NCBI RefSeq assembly: GCF_900167455.1
Contig: NZ_FUWJ01000004.1
Span: forward strand, 62,001-126,000
From: Enhydrobacter aerosaccus
GTDB lineage: Bacteria > Pseudomonadota > Alphaproteobacteria > Reyranellales > Reyranellaceae
Direction of reading: 5' to 3'
Length of the DNA: 64,000 bases
The notes under the pieces were generated by a model that saw only the letters and a list, made by a program, of their open reading frames with translations, did no database searches and was not told the DNA's origin. The position numbers were made by a program, and so were the translations under genes. Positions 33,670-41,401 of this stretch are shown piece by piece (the first letter of the stretch is position 1; every line of letters begins with the position of its first letter).

Positions 33670-34311
33670 TCATTTGCCCGGCCGACCGGTCCAGCGCGGC
33701 GGGATGAGGCGCGTGTTGAGGATGAAGGGGCCGTTGTCGGCGGTGATGCGGTAGGAGCCCAGCAGCGGCAGGTCGTACTCGCTGTGGAAGTAGACCTCCG
33801 AGCGCAGGGCGACGCCCAGCTCGTCGTTGCTGGAGGCCTTCAGCCGGCTGCGGAAGGGGCACCGGAAGGCGGCCGATTGGCCCGGCGCCAATGCCGTGCC
33901 GTTGCCGCCGGGCAGCCGCAGGTCGGCGGCCGGGATCGACGGGATCTCCGGCACGCCGGCATAGGTCAGCACGCAGCTCACCTTGAGGTTCGCCAGCGGG
34001 AACCACGCGCTCATGTTCTCGACCCGGAACGTGACGTCGAACGGCGAGCCGGTCTCGACGCCGTCGGAGGCGAAGCCCGGTACCGGCCGCAGCGACCACA
34101 GGGCGAAGGCGCCGATCGCCAGCGCGACCACGATCGTCAGCGCCACGCCGACCCAGAAGAATGACAGGGCGCCGTCATAGGCCATCTCGCGCAGGCCCTG
34201 TTCGAGGCTGGGCGGCGGCGGTGGTGCGGCGGCGCGCGTCTGCTTGCGCGCGCGCGGTTTGCGCGGAGCGGCAGGCGCTTTCTTGCTTCTCGGTTTCTGC
34301 TTGGGCGGCAT
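33670..34311 (-). CDS. single-pass membrane protein of unknown function
   Basis: A 213-residue protein I do not recognise. The first ~35 residues are very basic and proline-rich (PPKQKPRSKKAPAAPRKPRA), then comes one membrane helix (FFWVGVALTIVVALAIGAFALW) and a beta-rich extracytoplasmic part with a Late-embryogenesis-like look (FDVTFRVENMSAWFPLANL). ATG 34311 follows an AGGAGG at a long 12-base spacing; a GTG at 34344 is the alternative. It is the gene upstream of tetR on the same strand. Confidence 0.7.
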   Translation of the reverse strand: MPPKQKPRSKKAPAAPRKPRARKQTRAAAPPPPPSLEQGLREMAYDGALSFFWVGVALTIVVALAIGAFALWSLRPVPGFASDGVETGSPFDVTFRVENMSAWFPLANLKVSCVLTYAGVPEIPSIPAADLRLPGGNGTALAPGQSAAFRCPFRSRLKASSNDELGVALRSEVYFHSEYDLPLLGSYRITADNGPFILNTRLIPPRWTGRPGK

Positions 34312-34415
34312 CGGCGCCGGCTGCCTCCTGGTCACGCCACGCACTCCTTTGCGAGCGCGCCTGTGTAATCATGCCCGAGAGCGCCGTCATCTCCCATGTG
34401 AGTCGTTGCGGTCCA

Positions 34416-34802
34416 TCACCAGGCAAGCAGCGAAAGGTTAGGGATGCCGGTGTAATCATCCGCGTTTCGCGTCACCAGCGTTGCGCGATGAACGAGCGCT
34501 TGCGCGGCAATCATGCGGTCGAGCAACTTGCGCCGCGAATAGCCGGTGCTCGCGACGATGGCGCCGTACATCTCCGCAGCTTCCTCGTCGAAGGCGAGCG
34601 CGGGGATCGCATTCAGCAAGGCGTCGAGTCGGCTACGCCGAAGCAGCGCCCACGCGGGGTCGCGATAGACGCCACCTTCGAGTTCGACGCGGCTGACGAT
34701 CGACATCAGCACTCCATCGTCGAGCGCGGCTACCTTGTCAGTGATGCCGGGATCGCCATCGCGCAGATGGATTAGCACGTCGGTATCGAGCAGGAAGGCC
34801 AT
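34416..34802 (-). CDS. vapC: VapC-type PIN-domain toxin
   Basis: Ribonuclease toxin of a type II toxin-antitoxin pair. The 128-residue PIN domain carries the acidic residues of the Mg-dependent active site: LLDTDVLIHL at the N terminus, a central Glu in SRVELEGGVY, and DRMIAAQALVHRATLVTRNADDY towards the end. It starts 3 bp after the antitoxin stop. Confidence 0.92.
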   Translation of the reverse strand: MAFLLDTDVLIHLRDGDPGITDKVAALDDGVLMSIVSRVELEGGVYRDPAWALLRRSRLDALLNAIPALAFDEEAAEMYGAIVASTGYSRRKLLDRMIAAQALVHRATLVTRNADDYTGIPNLSLLAW

Positions 34803-34805
34803 CGT

Positions 34806-35045
34806 CTAGAGGCCAGGCCGCTCCGGCAGCTCCTCGGTGTCGCGCACCTCAATGGTGGGTGGCGTAGGCAGTGCTCTCAGGCGTGCGATCATCGCCGGGA
34901 GTGAAGTCGCGGCAGGATAGATCGTCATCACATCGCCAGAGCGGACGATCACCAACTCGACACCCTCACCGTAAGCAACATCACGCGGCAGCCGCAACGC
35001 TTCGCTGTTGCCACTCCTGAAGGTCCTGGTTCGTGCGATTGTCAT
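34806..35045 (-). CDS. vapB: VapB-type AbrB-fold antitoxin
   Basis: A 79-residue antitoxin with an N-terminal swapped-hairpin (AbrB/SpoVT) DNA-binding domain (RTRTFRSGNSEALRLPRDV, GVELVIVRSGDVMTIYP) and a short acidic C-terminal tail (VRDTEELPERPGL) that would bind the toxin. ATG 35045 follows an operator-like inverted repeat. It forms an operon with vapC, 3 bp apart. Confidence 0.9.
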   Translation of the reverse strand: MTIARTRTFRSGNSEALRLPRDVAYGEGVELVIVRSGDVMTIYPAATSLPAMIARLRALPTPPTIEVRDTEELPERPGL

Positions 35046-35052
35046 GCGGGAT

Positions 35053-35080
35053 TCCGTGTGTATATACGCATATATACGGA
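35053..35080. promoter_or_regulatory. candidate VapB operator
   Basis: An inverted repeat 8 bp upstream of vapB: TCCGTGTGTATAT at 35053 faces ATATATACGGA ending at 35080. The AT-rich centre is unlike the surrounding GC-rich DNA and would also serve as a promoter region. Toxin-antitoxin operons of this kind are usually autoregulated through such sites. Confidence 0.6.
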
Positions 35081-35109
35081 CGAAGACAGGCGGAAACAAG
35101 GTCGGCGCA

Positions 35110-35154
35110 AGCTGCTGGAATTGCGGAAAGTCCATTCCCGCAATTCCGGCAGCT
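35110..35154. repeat. inverted pair of a small dispersed repeat
   Basis: AGCTGCTGGAATTGCGGAA at 35110 and its near-complement CCGCAATTCCGGCAGCT at 35138 form a stem of about 15 of 16 bp with an 8-10 base loop. Single copies of the same unit occur at 22381-22401 and, inverted, at 38472-38489, always in intergenic DNA. Here it lies between vapB and the 3-prime end of the MFS gene. Confidence 0.65.
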
Positions 35155-35162
35155 CTCTCTCG

Positions 35163-36341
35163 CTACCGCCTCACGCACGCCAGCGCGGCGAGCGACAGCA
35201 GCGCGGCTGAGACGGCATAAATCCAGAAGGTCGGCAGGATCGGCAGCAGCAGGCCGGCGGCGATCGGGCCGGTGCCGGCACCGATGTCGCGCCAGACGGC
35301 GCGGGCGGCCAGCGCCTGGACGCGCGCGGGTCCGGGCGTGCGGCGGGCCACGATCGGCGGCACCAGCGGCAATTGCAGCGCGCGCAGCACGACGATGGCG
35401 GCGGCGCAGCTCAGCAGCCACCCGGCGCCGAAGCCGACCAGCACCAGCGCCGTCAGCAGCGACAGGCTGACCAGCAGCCGCTCCGCGCCCAGCCGCTCGG
35501 CCATATGGCCGCCGATCGGCGCCAGCACGATCTCGCAGAAATAGCGCAGCGCCATCAGCAGCGCGGCCGCCAGCACGGCGTCGCCCGGCAGCAGGTCCTT
35601 GCCGAGATAGGCCAGTCCGATCACGAACATGCCGTCGAGGGTGAAGCCTTCGAGGAACGACCAGACATCAAGGCTGGTCGGCAGGGTGAGGCGGCGGCGC
35701 GTGGTCGGGACGGGATGCGGGGCGGATGGCAGGCGGCGCGCGGTCCAGAAGCCGGCCAGCGCGACGGCGATCAGCACGAAGAAGATCGCCCGCGGTCCCC
35801 ATGCCTCGGCCAGCAGCGCGCCCAGCGGCAGGGCCAGGGTCGGCCCCAGGGCGATGATGGCGCGCGAGCGGCCGTTGCGCTTCGAGGCGCCGTGCAGATC
35901 GGTGGTGGCCATGGTCTGGGTCGACAGGTTCTGGGCCGCGAAGGCCAGCCCCCACAGCAGACGCATCGGCAGCAGGAGCCACAGGCCCGACAGTGTCGCA
36001 TAGCCCAGCGCCGCAATGGTCGAGGCGGCGACGGCCAGCAGGTTGGTCGGCCGGTCGCCGCGGGCGGCATAGAAGCGCGCCACCCAGCCATAGCCGACGA
36101 TGCGCACCAGCCGGTTGGCCGCCAGCAGCAGCCCCGCCTCGGCCACCGTCACGCCGAACTGGGGCGCGAACATCGGCAGCAGGAGATAGAGCAGCGTGTC
36201 GCCCGGCAGGGTCAGCGCCAGCGTCGCGGCCGAATAGCGGGCGTTGTGATCGGCGGGAGAAGGGGACGCGGCGGGAGGCGCGCCCGGGGAAGCGGCCGGG
36301 GAAGTGGAAGGGGACGCGGAAGGAGACGCCGACACGGACAT
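35163..36341 (-). CDS. MFS transporter
   Basis: A 392-residue 12-helix permease of the major facilitator superfamily (ATLALTLPGDTLLYLLLPMFAPQ type N-terminal helix, LVRIVGYGWVARFYAARGDRP loop, MRLLWGLAFAAQNLSTQ). The first ~30 residues are a low-complexity Ser-Pro-Ala tract encoded by short GC-rich repeats, so a later start is possible, but no good alternative start precedes the first helix. It is divergent from a LysR regulator that is likely to control it. Substrate unknown. Confidence 0.87.
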   Translation of the reverse strand: MSVSASPSASPSTSPAASPGAPPAASPSPADHNARYSAATLALTLPGDTLLYLLLPMFAPQFGVTVAEAGLLLAANRLVRIVGYGWVARFYAARGDRPTNLLAVAASTIAALGYATLSGLWLLLPMRLLWGLAFAAQNLSTQTMATTDLHGASKRNGRSRAIIALGPTLALPLGALLAEAWGPRAIFFVLIAVALAGFWTARRLPSAPHPVPTTRRRLTLPTSLDVWSFLEGFTLDGMFVIGLAYLGKDLLPGDAVLAAALLMALRYFCEIVLAPIGGHMAERLGAERLLVSLSLLTALVLVGFGAGWLLSCAAAIVVLRALQLPLVPPIVARRTPGPARVQALAARAVWRDIGAGTGPIAAGLLLPILPTFWIYAVSAALLSLAALACVRR

Positions 36342-36354
36342 GGGTTCACAATGG

Positions 36355-36378
36355 GTTTGTTACGGAGGTGTGACAAAC
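36355..36378. promoter_or_regulatory. inverted repeat between MFS and LysR genes (site 1)
   Basis: GTTTGT (36355-36360) and ACAAAC (36373-36378) form a dyad with a 12-base spacer. It overlaps the GGAGG ribosome-binding site of the LysR gene and lies just upstream of the MFS start, as expected for a LysR-type recognition or activation site. Confidence 0.5.
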
Positions 36379-36379
36379 G

Positions 36380-37300
36380 ATGTGTCCTCCGGCCATGTGT
36401 GATAAAAACTCACACATGCCGGCCGGTCCGCTTCCGCCCCTCAATGCGCTGCGCATGTTCCTGGTGGCCGCGCGCCATCTCAGCTTCTCGCGCGCCGCGC
36501 TTGAGCTCAACGTCACGCATGGCGCCGTCAGTCGGCAGATCCGTGGGCTGGAGGCGTTCCTGGGCGTGGCGCTGTTCGAGCGACAGGTGCGCCGCGTAAG
36601 CCTCACCGTCGAGGGCCAGCAGCTCCTGGCCGAGGCCGGGCCGGCGCTGGAGCAGATCGGCCAGGCGGCGCGAGCGCTGATGGTGCGGGCGCCGGCGCGG
36701 GCGGTGCGCATCAATGCGCGGCCGTCCTTCACCGTGCGCTGGCTGATCCCGCGCCTGCCGGATTTCGTCGCGCATCATCCGGGCATCGAGCCGCAGGTCC
36801 TGACCACGCTGCTGCCGCCCGAGAAGGCGGCCGAGCCCTTCGACATAGCGATCCGCCGCAGCGTCGAGGGCTGGCCGCCCGCGCTGCAGGCGCAGCCCTT
36901 CCTCGACGACGAGCTGGTCGTGGTCGCCGCGCCGTCGCTCCTGAAGCACAAGCCGATCGTCGAGCCGCGGTCGCTGGCGCAGCACACGCTGCTGGTGGTC
37001 AAGACGCGCAAGCAGGACTGGGACGACTGGAAGACGCATGTCGGCCTGCCGCGCCTGCGCCCGGCGCGGCGGCTGCAGCTCGATCACTCGCACATCGTGC
37101 TGCAGGCCGCGGTCGACGGGCTTGGCTTCGCCATCACGGCGACGTCGCTGCTGGGGACCGACGTGGCCCAGGGCCGCTTGGTCTGTCCGTTGCCCGACCT
37201 GCGCATGCCCTTGCCGCCCATGTATTTCGGCCGCGCCCCCGGCGCCGGCCGCGAAGCCCAACTCTTCGCCGACTGGCTGCTCCGCCAGCCGGCGGCGTGA
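36380..37300 (+). CDS. LysR-family regulator (GcvA-like)
   Basis: A 306-residue LysR-type transcription factor. The N-terminal winged HTH reads LNALRMFLVAARHLSFSRAA, VTHGAVSRQIRGLEAFLG and LFERQVRRVSLTVEGQQLL, the GcvA-like subtype, and the rest is the periplasmic-binding-like effector domain (FDIAIRRSVEGWP, FLDDELVVVAAPSLL). ATG 36380 has GGAGG 11 bases upstream; ATG 36416 is closer to the conserved domain but has no ribosome site and lies inside a palindrome. It is divergent from the MFS gene. Confidence 0.9.
   Translation: MCPPAMCDKNSHMPAGPLPPLNALRMFLVAARHLSFSRAALELNVTHGAVSRQIRGLEAFLGVALFERQVRRVSLTVEGQQLLAEAGPALEQIGQAARALMVRAPARAVRINARPSFTVRWLIPRLPDFVAHHPGIEPQVLTTLLPPEKAAEPFDIAIRRSVEGWPPALQAQPFLDDELVVVAAPSLLKHKPIVEPRSLAQHTLLVVKTRKQDWDDWKTHVGLPRLRPARRLQLDHSHIVLQAAVDGLGFAITATSLLGTDVAQGRLVCPLPDLRMPLPPMYFGRAPGAGREAQLFADWLLRQPAA
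36394..36418. promoter_or_regulatory. perfect 9-bp inverted repeat (LysR site 2)
   Basis: CATGTGTGA (36394-36402) and TCACACATG (36410-36418) are exact complements around TAAAAAC. The T-N-A dyad geometry fits a LysR operator. It falls within the first codons of the LysR gene, or on its start codon if ATG 36416 is used, suiting autorepression. Confidence 0.6.
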
Positions 37301-37341
37301 TCTTGGTCCCTACCAACCTCATCCTGAGGAGGCGCGTAGCG

Positions 37342-37411
37342 CTCATGGGAGCGCGCCACTCCAGTGGCGCCTTCAAGCATGAGCGCAACTGGAGTTGCGC
37401 GCTCCTATGAG
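37342..37411. repeat. cruciform-type intergenic repeat
   Basis: An outer stem pairs CTCATGGGAGCGCG (37342-37355) with CGCGCTCCTATGAG (37398-37411), 13 of 14 bases. Inside are two perfect 8-bp hairpins, GCGCCACT/AGTGGCGC (37353-37370) and GCGCAACT/AGTTGCGC (37383-37400). The flank CCTCATCCTGAGGAGGCGCG resembles a palindromic repeat widespread in Bradyrhizobium-like genomes. It lies between the LysR gene and the convergent hydrolase gene. Confidence 0.75.
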
Positions 37412-37419
37412 GGTGTCTC

Positions 37420-38376
37420 TTACTGTTGCCCGCGCAGCACCAGGTGTTCGCGCAGGGCGCTGGCGCAGATGGCGGCGCCGCGGCGGGCGCCGTGCAGCAG
37501 CATGGGCGAGGACAGGAAGCCGTGCAGCATGCCGCCGAACTCGACCAGGTCGGCGACCGTGCCTTCCTTCTGCAGGCGGAAGGCATAGGCGCGGCCCTCG
37601 TCGCGTAGCGGGTCGTAGCCGGCGGTGATCACCAGCGCCGGCGGCAGGCCGGCCAGCGAGTCCGCGCGCAGCGGCGACAGGCGCCAGTCGCTGCGGGCCG
37701 CCGCGTCGGGCGCATAGTGATCGAAGAACCATTCCATGGTCGGTGCGTCGAGGCCATAGCCCTCGCGGAACAGCTCGTAGGACTCGGCCCGCTCCAGCGC
37801 ATCGGTCACGGGATAGGCGAGGAGCTGCAGACGCAGCTTCGGTCCTTTGTTGTCGCGTGCCCAGATCGAGACGGCGGCAGCGAGGTTGCCGCCGGCGCTG
37901 TCGCCGCCGATGGCGAGACGCTGCGGATCGACGCCGAGCGCCGGTCCGTGCGCGGCGACCCATTTCAGCGCCGTCACGACATCCTCGAAGGCGCCGGGGA
38001 AGCGCTGCTCGGGGGCGAGGCGATAATCGACCGCGATCACCGTGATGCCGGCGTCGCGCGCCAGCTGCGCGCACAGCACGTCGTGGCTGTCGAGATTGCC
38101 GAACACCCAGCCGCCGCCATGCGCATAGATCAGCGCCGGCAGACGCGCATCCGGGGCGGCGCGCTCGGGACGATAAACGCGAATCGGAATCGGTCCGCCC
38201 GGACCCGGGATCGTGCGATTGGCGACATTGATGCCATCCGGTCGCGGTCCCTGGGCCGCCGGCCGCAGCGACAGATACTGCTCGCGTGCCGCCTCCGGGC
38301 TCAATGTGCGCCAGGCCGGACGAGCGGCCGCTGCCATCGCCTCGAGCAACCGTTGGGATTCGGGATCAAGCGCCAT
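37420..38376 (-). CDS. HSL-type alpha/beta hydrolase (esterase/lipase)
   Basis: A 318-residue hormone-sensitive-lipase-family esterase. It shows the oxyanion motif IYAHGGGWVFGNLD, VDYRLAPEQRFP, the nucleophile motif AIGGDSAGGNLAA, the acid in VITAGYDPLRDEG, and the catalytic His in GGMLHGFLSSP. Several in-frame ATGs cluster at the start; MALDPE at 38376 has GGAG nine bases upstream, while ATG 38391 would add five residues. No signal peptide. Substrates are probably short-chain esters. Confidence 0.9.
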   Translation of the reverse strand: MALDPESQRLLEAMAAAARPAWRTLSPEAAREQYLSLRPAAQGPRPDGINVANRTIPGPGGPIPIRVYRPERAAPDARLPALIYAHGGGWVFGNLDSHDVLCAQLARDAGITVIAVDYRLAPEQRFPGAFEDVVTALKWVAAHGPALGVDPQRLAIGGDSAGGNLAAAVSIWARDNKGPKLRLQLLAYPVTDALERAESYELFREGYGLDAPTMEWFFDHYAPDAAARSDWRLSPLRADSLAGLPPALVITAGYDPLRDEGRAYAFRLQKEGTVADLVEFGGMLHGFLSSPMLLHGARRGAAICASALREHLVLRGQQ

Positions 38377-38471
38377 CGCCATCGACTCCATTCGTGTCCA
38401 TTCCGTGAAGGGAGCGCAGTCTAGCACCGTGATGTTGGGGAAAGGCTGCGCGCTCTTCGTTGCGCTGTTTT

Positions 38472-38489
38472 TTTCCGCAATTCCGGCAG
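38472..38489. repeat. single copy of the dispersed repeat
   Basis: TTTCCGCAATTCCGGCAG is the inverted form of the unit found at 22381-22401 and twice at 35110-35154. It lies in the 135-bp region between the divergent esterase and DUF2333 genes, after a run of T residues. Confidence 0.6.
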
Positions 38490-38511
38490 GTGTTCGCGCT
38501 AATGTCAGGTC

Positions 38512-39552
38512 ATGACATTCGAACCGGATCCAGGCACGGGACCGTCACCGAAGCCGTCGCGGTGGCGGCGTGCCTGGGACGATCTGCGCGGCTTTCGCAT
38601 CAAAGGACGGGCATCGCACGCGGCGGCGCCGTCACCAGGCCGTCGATCCGCCTGGCGATGGGCGCTGTCGATCCTCGCGGTGTTCCTGCTGCTGTTCTAT
38701 CCCCTGGGCGGGTTGATCATCCAGAATATCGACGACGATCCGCAGTTCGGTCCCCAGAACGTCGCCTCGGGCGAGAGCCGGACAGTCGCGGTCGCGGCCG
38801 ATCTCGTGACGCGCGAGGTCGATGTCCATCAATGGACGCCGATGCAGCCGTTCTTCATGCCGGCGGCGATCCTCGACAACATGCCGAACTTCCAGCGCGG
38901 CATCATGGCGGCGCTGGGCCGGTTCTCGACCGAGATGATGGACCAGGTCGGCCGCACCCGCGGCTCGAGCCAGGTCGATCGCGATCTCGACCAGGCGCGC
39001 GGCTTCCTCAACGAACAGCCCACGGTGTGGCTGTGGCAGCCCAGCGTCTCGCTGATGCCGACCACCACCTCGGCGCAGAAATATCGCGCCGGGCGCGACC
39101 GGCTGATCGCCTACAACAAGCGGCTGGCGGTCGGGCAGGCGGTGTTCGAGCGCCGCGCCGACAATCTGCAAGCGCTGATCGATCGCATCGCCAACGATAT
39201 CGGCTCCGATTCGGCGGTGATCGACCGGCACATCATCGAGCAGGCGGGCAACCTGTTCGACATGCAGTGCGACGACATCTTCTACTTCAACAAGGGCCGG
39301 CTCTACGCCAACTTCCTGCTGCTGCGCGAGCTCGGCAACGACTTCCAGAACGTGATCCGCGACCGCGATCTCACCAATGCCTGGAACCAGATGGTCGAGA
39401 CCTTCCGGGTGGCGGCCGAGCTCAAGCCGTGGATCGTGTGGAACGGCTGGCCCGATGCGCTGCTGATCCCCAACCATCTCGCCGCGCAGGGCTTCTACCT
39501 GTTGCGGGCGCGCACCCAGCTGCGCGAAATCAGCTCCATCCTGCAGAAGTAA
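38512..39552 (+). CDS. DUF2333 family membrane protein
   Basis: A 346-residue protein with a basic cytoplasmic N terminus, one membrane helix at ~46-68 (WRWALSILAVFLLLFYPLGGL) and a long extracytoplasmic domain matching DUF2333 (VDVHQWTPMQPFFMPAAILDNMPNFQRG, FLNEQPTVWLWQPS, FFNKGRLYANFLLLRELG). The function of the family is unknown. It is followed after 9 bp by a TauE/SafE transporter, so it belongs to a four-gene run ending in a universal stress protein. Confidence 0.87.
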   Translation: MTFEPDPGTGPSPKPSRWRRAWDDLRGFRIKGRASHAAAPSPGRRSAWRWALSILAVFLLLFYPLGGLIIQNIDDDPQFGPQNVASGESRTVAVAADLVTREVDVHQWTPMQPFFMPAAILDNMPNFQRGIMAALGRFSTEMMDQVGRTRGSSQVDRDLDQARGFLNEQPTVWLWQPSVSLMPTTTSAQKYRAGRDRLIAYNKRLAVGQAVFERRADNLQALIDRIANDIGSDSAVIDRHIIEQAGNLFDMQCDDIFYFNKGRLYANFLLLRELGNDFQNVIRDRDLTNAWNQMVETFRVAAELKPWIVWNGWPDALLIPNHLAAQGFYLLRARTQLREISSILQK

Positions 39553-39561
39553 AGGTCGGGC

Positions 39562-40488
39562 GTGGAGATCTACCTGCCCATCGCCGAGCAGTCGATGAAC
39601 GTCTTCGTTCTGCTGGCGCTGGGCGGTGCGGCAGGCCTGCTGGCCGGGATGTTCGGCGTCGGCGGCGGCTTCCTGGCCACGCCGCTGCTGATCTTCGCCG
39701 GCATTCCGCCCGCGGTCGCGGTGGCCAGCCAGGCCAACCAGGTGATCGCCAATTCCGTCTCCTCGCTGCAGGTGCAGTGGCGGCGCGGCAATGTCGATCT
39801 GCGCATGGGGCTGATCCTGCTGCTGGGCGGCATGGTTGGCTCCTCGGCCGGCGTGTCGCTCTTCACCTGGCTGAAGCGCGTGGGGCAGATCGATTTCGTG
39901 ATCGCCGTGCTCTATGTCGTGATGTTGTCGGCGATCGGCCTGCTGATGCTGGCCGAGAGCTCGCGCACCTATTTCAAGCGCCGGCGCAATCCCGAGGCAC
40001 CGCGCGGCAAGCTGCATACGCACTACATGGTGCATCGCCTGCCGCTCAAGATGCGCTTCTACAAGTCTAAGCTCTACATCAGCGCGCTGCTGCCGCTGGG
40101 GCTGGGCTTCGTGATCGGCATCCTGTCGGCGATCCTGGGCGTGGGCGGCGGCTTCGTGCTGGTGCCGGCGATGATCTACCTGCTCGGCATGCCGACCGGC
40201 GTTGTGATCGGCACCTCCAACTTCCAGATCCTGTTCGTGGCGGCCAACGTCACCTTCCTGCAGGCGATGACCAACCGCACCGTCGATGTCGTGCTGGCGC
40301 TGCTGCTGATCCTGGGCGGCGTGGTCGGGGCGCCGATCGGCGCCCGCCTGGCCGCCAAGCTGCCGGGCGTGGTGCTGCGCGGATTGATGGGGCTGCTGGT
40401 GCTGGCGGTGGCCGGCCAGCTCCTGACCGACCTGGTGCGGACGCCGGCCTCGCCCTATTCGCTCGGCACCCGGGAGGTGCTGCCGTGA
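39562..40488 (+). CDS. TauE/SafE-family sulfite/sulfonate exporter
   Basis: A 308-residue membrane protein with about eight hydrophobic helices and the two conserved repeats of the TauE/SafE family: LLAGMFGVGGGFLATPLLIFAG and GILSAILGVGGGFVLVPAMIYL. Other parts are SVSSLQVQWRRGNVD and TSNFQILFVAANVTFLQA. Family members export sulfite, sulfoacetate or related anions. The start is GTG at 39562. The stop overlaps the ATG of the next gene by four bases, so it is coupled to the TIGR02186 protein. Confidence 0.9.
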   Translation: MEIYLPIAEQSMNVFVLLALGGAAGLLAGMFGVGGGFLATPLLIFAGIPPAVAVASQANQVIANSVSSLQVQWRRGNVDLRMGLILLLGGMVGSSAGVSLFTWLKRVGQIDFVIAVLYVVMLSAIGLLMLAESSRTYFKRRRNPEAPRGKLHTHYMVHRLPLKMRFYKSKLYISALLPLGLGFVIGILSAILGVGGGFVLVPAMIYLLGMPTGVVIGTSNFQILFVAANVTFLQAMTNRTVDVVLALLLILGGVVGAPIGARLAAKLPGVVLRGLMGLLVLAVAGQLLTDLVRTPASPYSLGTREVLP

Positions 40489-41384
40489 AGGTGCTGCTGC
40501 TGGCCTTCCTGTGGTGCTGCGCCGCGGCTGTCGAGGCTGGGGCCCAGGCGCCCCCGCCGCCATCCTCGATGCCGCCGCCAGCCGTGCCACCGCCAGCCGT
40601 GTCGCCGCCCCCCGTCTCCCCGCGCGGCGGATTGCTGCCGGCACCACCTCTGGCCGGCCAGGCCCCGCCGGCCGAGCCCTCGGCCAGCAGCGACCCCTTG
40701 GGCCCGCCCAACCTGATCATGGATCTGTCGGCGCCGAGGGTGTCCATCACCTCGGCTTTCCAGGGCGAGAGCCTGCTGGTGTTCGGCATGTTCGATCCGC
40801 CGGGCGAGATCGTCGTGGTGGTCGAGGGGCCGCCGATGCGCGAGACGGTGATGCGCAAGCAGCGCGTGCTCGGCCTGTGGCTGACGACCGGGCGGCAGCT
40901 GTTCGACGACGTGCCGTCCTATTACTTCATTGCCGCCAGCCAGCCCCTGCAGCGGCTGCTGGCCGGCCGCGCCGGCGGCGAGATCCTGTCGCTCGAGGAT
41001 CGGATGTCGATCATTCGTCCGGTCCGCCTCGGTCCGCCGGCCCGGCTGGCCGAGTTCCGCGGCGGCCTGGTCGAGGTCAAACGGCGTGAAGGTCTCTATC
41101 CCGCCGATATCGGCCAGGTCCCGATCCAGGGCGGCCGCCTGTTCCGGGCCGACCTGCCGTTTCCCTCGCGCCTGCCGGAGGGGATGTATTCGGTGCGAGC
41201 CTATCTGATCCGGGACGGCCGAATTGCCGCGACCGTGTCCCACCCGCTGCCGGTGGCCAAGGTGGGGTTCAGCGCCGATCTGGCGGCATGGTCGCACCAG
41301 GAGGGAGCCTTCTACGGCATGGGCGCCATCGCCATGGCACTGCTGGTCGGATGGGTGGGCGGCACGATCATGCGGCGGCTCTAG
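40485..41384 (+). CDS. TIGR02186 (Alph_Pro_TM) family membrane protein
   Basis: A 299-residue protein restricted to alphaproteobacteria. It has a signal peptide (MKVLLLAFLWCCAAAVEAGAQ), a proline-rich tract at residues 23-68, an extracytoplasmic domain (VSITSAFQGESLLVFGMFD, VVVVEGPPMRETVMRK, GLWLTTGRQLFDDVPSYYF) and a C-terminal membrane helix (GMGAIAMALLVGWVGGTIMRRL). The function is unknown, but the gene regularly follows TauE/SafE genes, implying a joint role in anion export. The ATG overlaps the preceding stop. Confidence 0.88.
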   Translation: MKVLLLAFLWCCAAAVEAGAQAPPPPSSMPPPAVPPPAVSPPPVSPRGGLLPAPPLAGQAPPAEPSASSDPLGPPNLIMDLSAPRVSITSAFQGESLLVFGMFDPPGEIVVVVEGPPMRETVMRKQRVLGLWLTTGRQLFDDVPSYYFIAASQPLQRLLAGRAGGEILSLEDRMSIIRPVRLGPPARLAEFRGGLVEVKRREGLYPADIGQVPIQGGRLFRADLPFPSRLPEGMYSVRAYLIRDGRIAATVSHPLPVAKVGFSADLAAWSHQEGAFYGMGAIAMALLVGWVGGTIMRRL

Positions 41385-41401
41385 ACGGACGGGGGGAGAG
41401 G

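Noticed and set aside
36250..36341. Short GC-rich tandem repeats (GGGGACGCGG-like) at the start of the MFS gene, considered as a repeat array or CRISPR
   Set aside because: They are in frame and encode a Ser-Pro-Ala tract; units are too short and irregular for a CRISPR array.
38632..40647. A 671-residue minus-strand frame opposite DUF2333 and TauE genes
   Set aside because: Composition is Gln/His/Arg-rich typical of antisense shadow frames; the opposite strand has family matches with membrane helices.
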